Positions 61,850-64,000 of a DNA stretch of 64,000 nt are shown here, one piece after another (the first letter of the stretch is position 1; every line of letters starts with the position of its first letter). The notes under the pieces were generated by a model. The model saw only the letters and a program-made list of their open reading frames with translations. It was not told where the DNA came from and ran no database searches. The translations under genes were made by a program, and so were the position numbers. This DNA is from Uloborus plumipes (taxonomy: Eukaryota > Arthropoda > Arachnida > Araneae > Uloboridae): contig JAXGGA010001030.1 in assembly GCA_038373865.1 (NCBI GenBank), forward strand, positions 109,010-173,009, in the 5' to 3' direction.

Positions 61850-63348
61850 ACTAGGTGATCCGTGCAGAATTCCGCAAAAAAAAAAAACTCTAAACTTAAA
61901 ATTTTATACGACAATTTTTATTGGCTTCATTATCTGCCCGAAGTTGCAGCGCAGTGTCGAAATCTATAAAGAAAAGTCCAGCGTAAGTTGGTGTAGTCCC
62001 TGCCGGAGGTTGCAAGTTCCCGATCATATGGTACACTTGACCATGTAGTTTAAAACAATATGGACCTCTGCCAGGAATGTTAACTGAGTCCACTTTGACT
62101 GAAGCGAAGGCCAAAGCATTGTTGAATTGTCTAATATTGTCTAGGTAGTAGACACCTTCCTGTTAGTCTGCCTGTTGGTACCCTGTTCCTTGGCATTGTA
62201 AAATCTTGTACGTTTGCACAACATCGCCATCAACTGCCGTCGTTCTGACAACTTTTCAAAGAGATCAAAGACACGTTCACTTTTACAACTACTACAAAAG
62301 TGATACCCTATATTAAAATCAAATACCCAAGGCTACTACTAAACTAAATACTAACGTTATCGCAAAACTACCATAGTATTTTGAAACAATAAAAGTTACA
62401 ATTAAGGTTTACCGAGCTAAGCCTTGGCTTGAAATGTCGCATTTAAAATTGATTTGAACAACAATGTAACGATTTTGACAGTTGAGCAAAAAATTTAACT
62501 TTTTCAAACTTCAATCGCTTATAAGTCGCTTAAACGTGGATTTTCGAGATTCTCGTTACGCGGCGCTAGCGGAGAAACGTTCTAAAGAACGCATTTTTTT
62601 TAATCTTTCAAATGAAATCAAAATGCAGACGATACGACAATTATTTCGCTAGATAGAGTCAATTTTGTGCCCAAAAATTGAAGTTCGAATAAAAAACGAA
62701 CTGACACTTTTTAGAGGGTGGGTCTAATTTTCGTCAATAGCCCGCGGGATAAGCTTCAAAATCATAAATTTTCTTGCAATTCGATAAAGAAATGAGCGAG
62801 TTTCGACCGGGTATAGGATTCGGCTTAGAGAAATAATATATGGAGATAAAACAAATGAATAAATAAACAAAAAATCGTCTGCACAGTGAGTCATTTTTTT
62901 TCCTGCATTTCCGCCATGTTTGCGGAGTCGGAGTCGGAATCAGAGTCCTCACAGAAGATTACTCAGAAAAGTACTTTACAAACATTATTTATCAAAACCA
63001 TTTTCTTACAAAGTTAGTTTGAAGGAAATCCGACTTTAAGTTCAGGATCAACATTCAACTTAAATTCCCCGTAGACGCTAATGCTAATTTTTTTTTCTGA
63101 ACGGTTCAATATTGAACAAAAAATGGTTCAAATCAAAATGCGAAATATGAGAATGTATGGGAAAGCCTCTCTGAGATCTTTCAAACAAAAAAAGGTTTAT
63201 TCCATTCGGACGGTTCACTCAAAAGTTATTAGGTGGGGAGAGGTTGCTTGAACGGTTCAATGTTGAACGAAAAAATGCTCAAATGGAAAATTTAAATACG
63301 ATAATGAAGTATCCTTGCTGAGATCCTTCGAACAAAAAAAAAGTTTAT
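61349..63348 (-). repeat. Inverted copy, GCCTACTTTCCCG repeat family
   Basis: It mirrors 20200-21441: CGAGCCTACTTTCCCGTACA at the left, AAGACGAGTTTTTTTT-type and CGTCTGCACAGT blocks, GGAGTCGGAGTCGGAATC at 62930, and AACTTTTGAGTGAACCG units up to 63348. A Helitron coding fragment is inserted at about 61860-62840. Confidence 0.55.
61896..62162 (-). pseudogene. Helitron helicase-like N-terminal domain fragment
   Basis: The frame between stops reads EGVYYLDNIRQFNNALAFAS, then GPYCFKLHGQVYHMIGNLQP and GTTPTYAGLFFIDFDTA. This pattern (NIRxFNxAxAFAS, GPYCFxxHGQxYHxIGxLxP) is characteristic of the Helitron-like N-terminal domain that precedes the Rep nuclease. Stops at 62163-62165 and after 61896 bound it, so it is a relic. 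It shows that autonomous Helitrons existed in this genome. Confidence 0.75.
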
Positions 63349-64000
63349 TTAACCCCTTCGGCCCTGAATTTTTAATTGGGTAGATAAAAATTCAATGAGT
63401 GGTTATATATGCTATAATGCATGTAAATATGTTAAATATGTAATATTATGAGATTCTACCAATTACGGAACTAATTAAAAAGTGTTCTAATAGTAGGACA
63501 CCAGGCTGTTATTAAGTAAAAAAGAGAATATTTATTTCCAAGTATATTTACACTTATTTGGTGTGAAATTTTTTGAAACAATTCCTTTACGCATGAAAAC
63601 ATGATACACTTCACATTTTTCACAATAAGAAGTTATTTTATAGTTGAAACTTTCTAATTTGCACCTATGATGTTTCGAACTTCTCTCAATCATGTGATTT
63701 ATTAAGTCATACCTCACATCTCCACAGGGTCTAACAGCTGGGTTTTTAATTCCTGATGACCCCCCAACGTTTCTGCTACATCAAACGTGGTTTCGAGCAA
63801 ATCCATTTGATTTTTACGTGTAATTCCTAACGAAGCGGCATCCTGTTTATACTCTAACCAAGAGTTTGTTATAGCCATAATGAAATAGTGGAATCTTTCT
63901 CTTCATCAGGTATCAAGTGCGGCAAACCATAATTTGATAACTGCCATTCATCATCAGACCCATCTTAGTCTACATCTTCTAAATCAGAATCATCCAGACT
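63349..64000 (-). mobile_element. piggyBac-like element, internally deleted, runs off the window
   Basis: TTAA at 63349-63352 is followed by CCCCTTCGGCCCTGAA, a piggyBac-type terminus. Minus-strand coding remnants of a PGBD-like transposase follow. The far terminus is outside the window. Confidence 0.7.
63532..64000 (-). pseudogene. piggyBac-type transposase, N-terminus joined to C-terminus
   Basis: Reading leftward from 64000, an acidic segment (SLDDSDLEDVD, stop, DGSDDEWQL) leads to DEEK. It is joined directly to FIMAITNSWLEYKQDAASLG, the region near the end of the catalytic domain, which is followed by DLLETTFDVAETLGG. A stop near 63719 and a frame change precede the cysteine-rich C-terminus (HRCKLESFNYKITSYCEKCE, ending at 63532). 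The DDD catalytic core is missing. This is typical of a deletion derivative that could still be moved by an active relative. Confidence 0.7.

Overview
The window is AT-rich eukaryotic nuclear DNA: small exons with GT/AG introns, long introns, and about half or more of the sequence in transposable elements. The Tc1-like, BEL/Pao, Helitron-type, piggyBac-type and hAT-type elements, tRNA-derived SINEs and the cysteine-rich secreted proteins suggest an arthropod, most likely an arachnid (spider). The species cannot be read from the sequence.

Host genes. Three paralogous genes for small secreted cysteine-rich proteins could be assembled by hand from splice sites. Gene A (+, 8115-23303, 5 exons, 240 aa) and gene B (+, 26997-43991, 5 exons, 293 aa) lie head to tail. 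Gene C (-, last two exons at 56057-56180 and 45790-46015) converges on B, and its 5' exons were not found. A and B have identical intron phases (1, 2, 1, 2) and C matches where it can be seen. Each internal exon carries one cysteine module. The shared C-terminal signature is C-x10-C-x(19-25)-CC-x7-C-x8-C-x(22-23)-C-x(6-10)-C, although other residues have diverged almost completely. All three end in a hydrophobic tail, so they are probably secreted and membrane- or GPI-anchored. A and B both have TGACGTAA about 90-110 bp before the ATG.

Mobile DNA by region. 1-8100: inverted-repeat MITEs, a hAT-like element (6173-6925) and hexamer-rich repeats. Gene A introns: piggyBac-type TTAA MITEs, a foldback with a duplicated arm (10776-11700), an almost intact Tc1 element (12645-14058), SINEs, and a repeat (18015-21441) that holds a TTAA element that in turn holds a second Tc1 copy. 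Gene B introns: two nested foldback transposons with exact 8-bp target duplications and transposase-like ORF fragments (27184-31860), hAT-like elements, a 2.4-kb foldback, a Helitron-like element and a SINE. Gene C intron 4: a three-level nest in which a BEL/Pao retrotransposon (identical-looking LTRs, integrase core deleted) sits in a Helitron-like element inside a foldback, plus a third, broken Tc1 copy. 57200-64000: a non-LTR retrotransposon tail, a second 2.3-kb foldback whose loop is flipped relative to the first, a Helitron Rep-domain fragment, and an internally deleted piggyBac relative running off the end.

No rRNA gene, functional tRNA gene or CRISPR array was seen. The most unusual signals are the divergent exon-per-module secreted gene family, the TAGGGTG(A/G)G foldback transposon family with ORFs in its arms, and the apparent loop inversion between the two large foldbacks.
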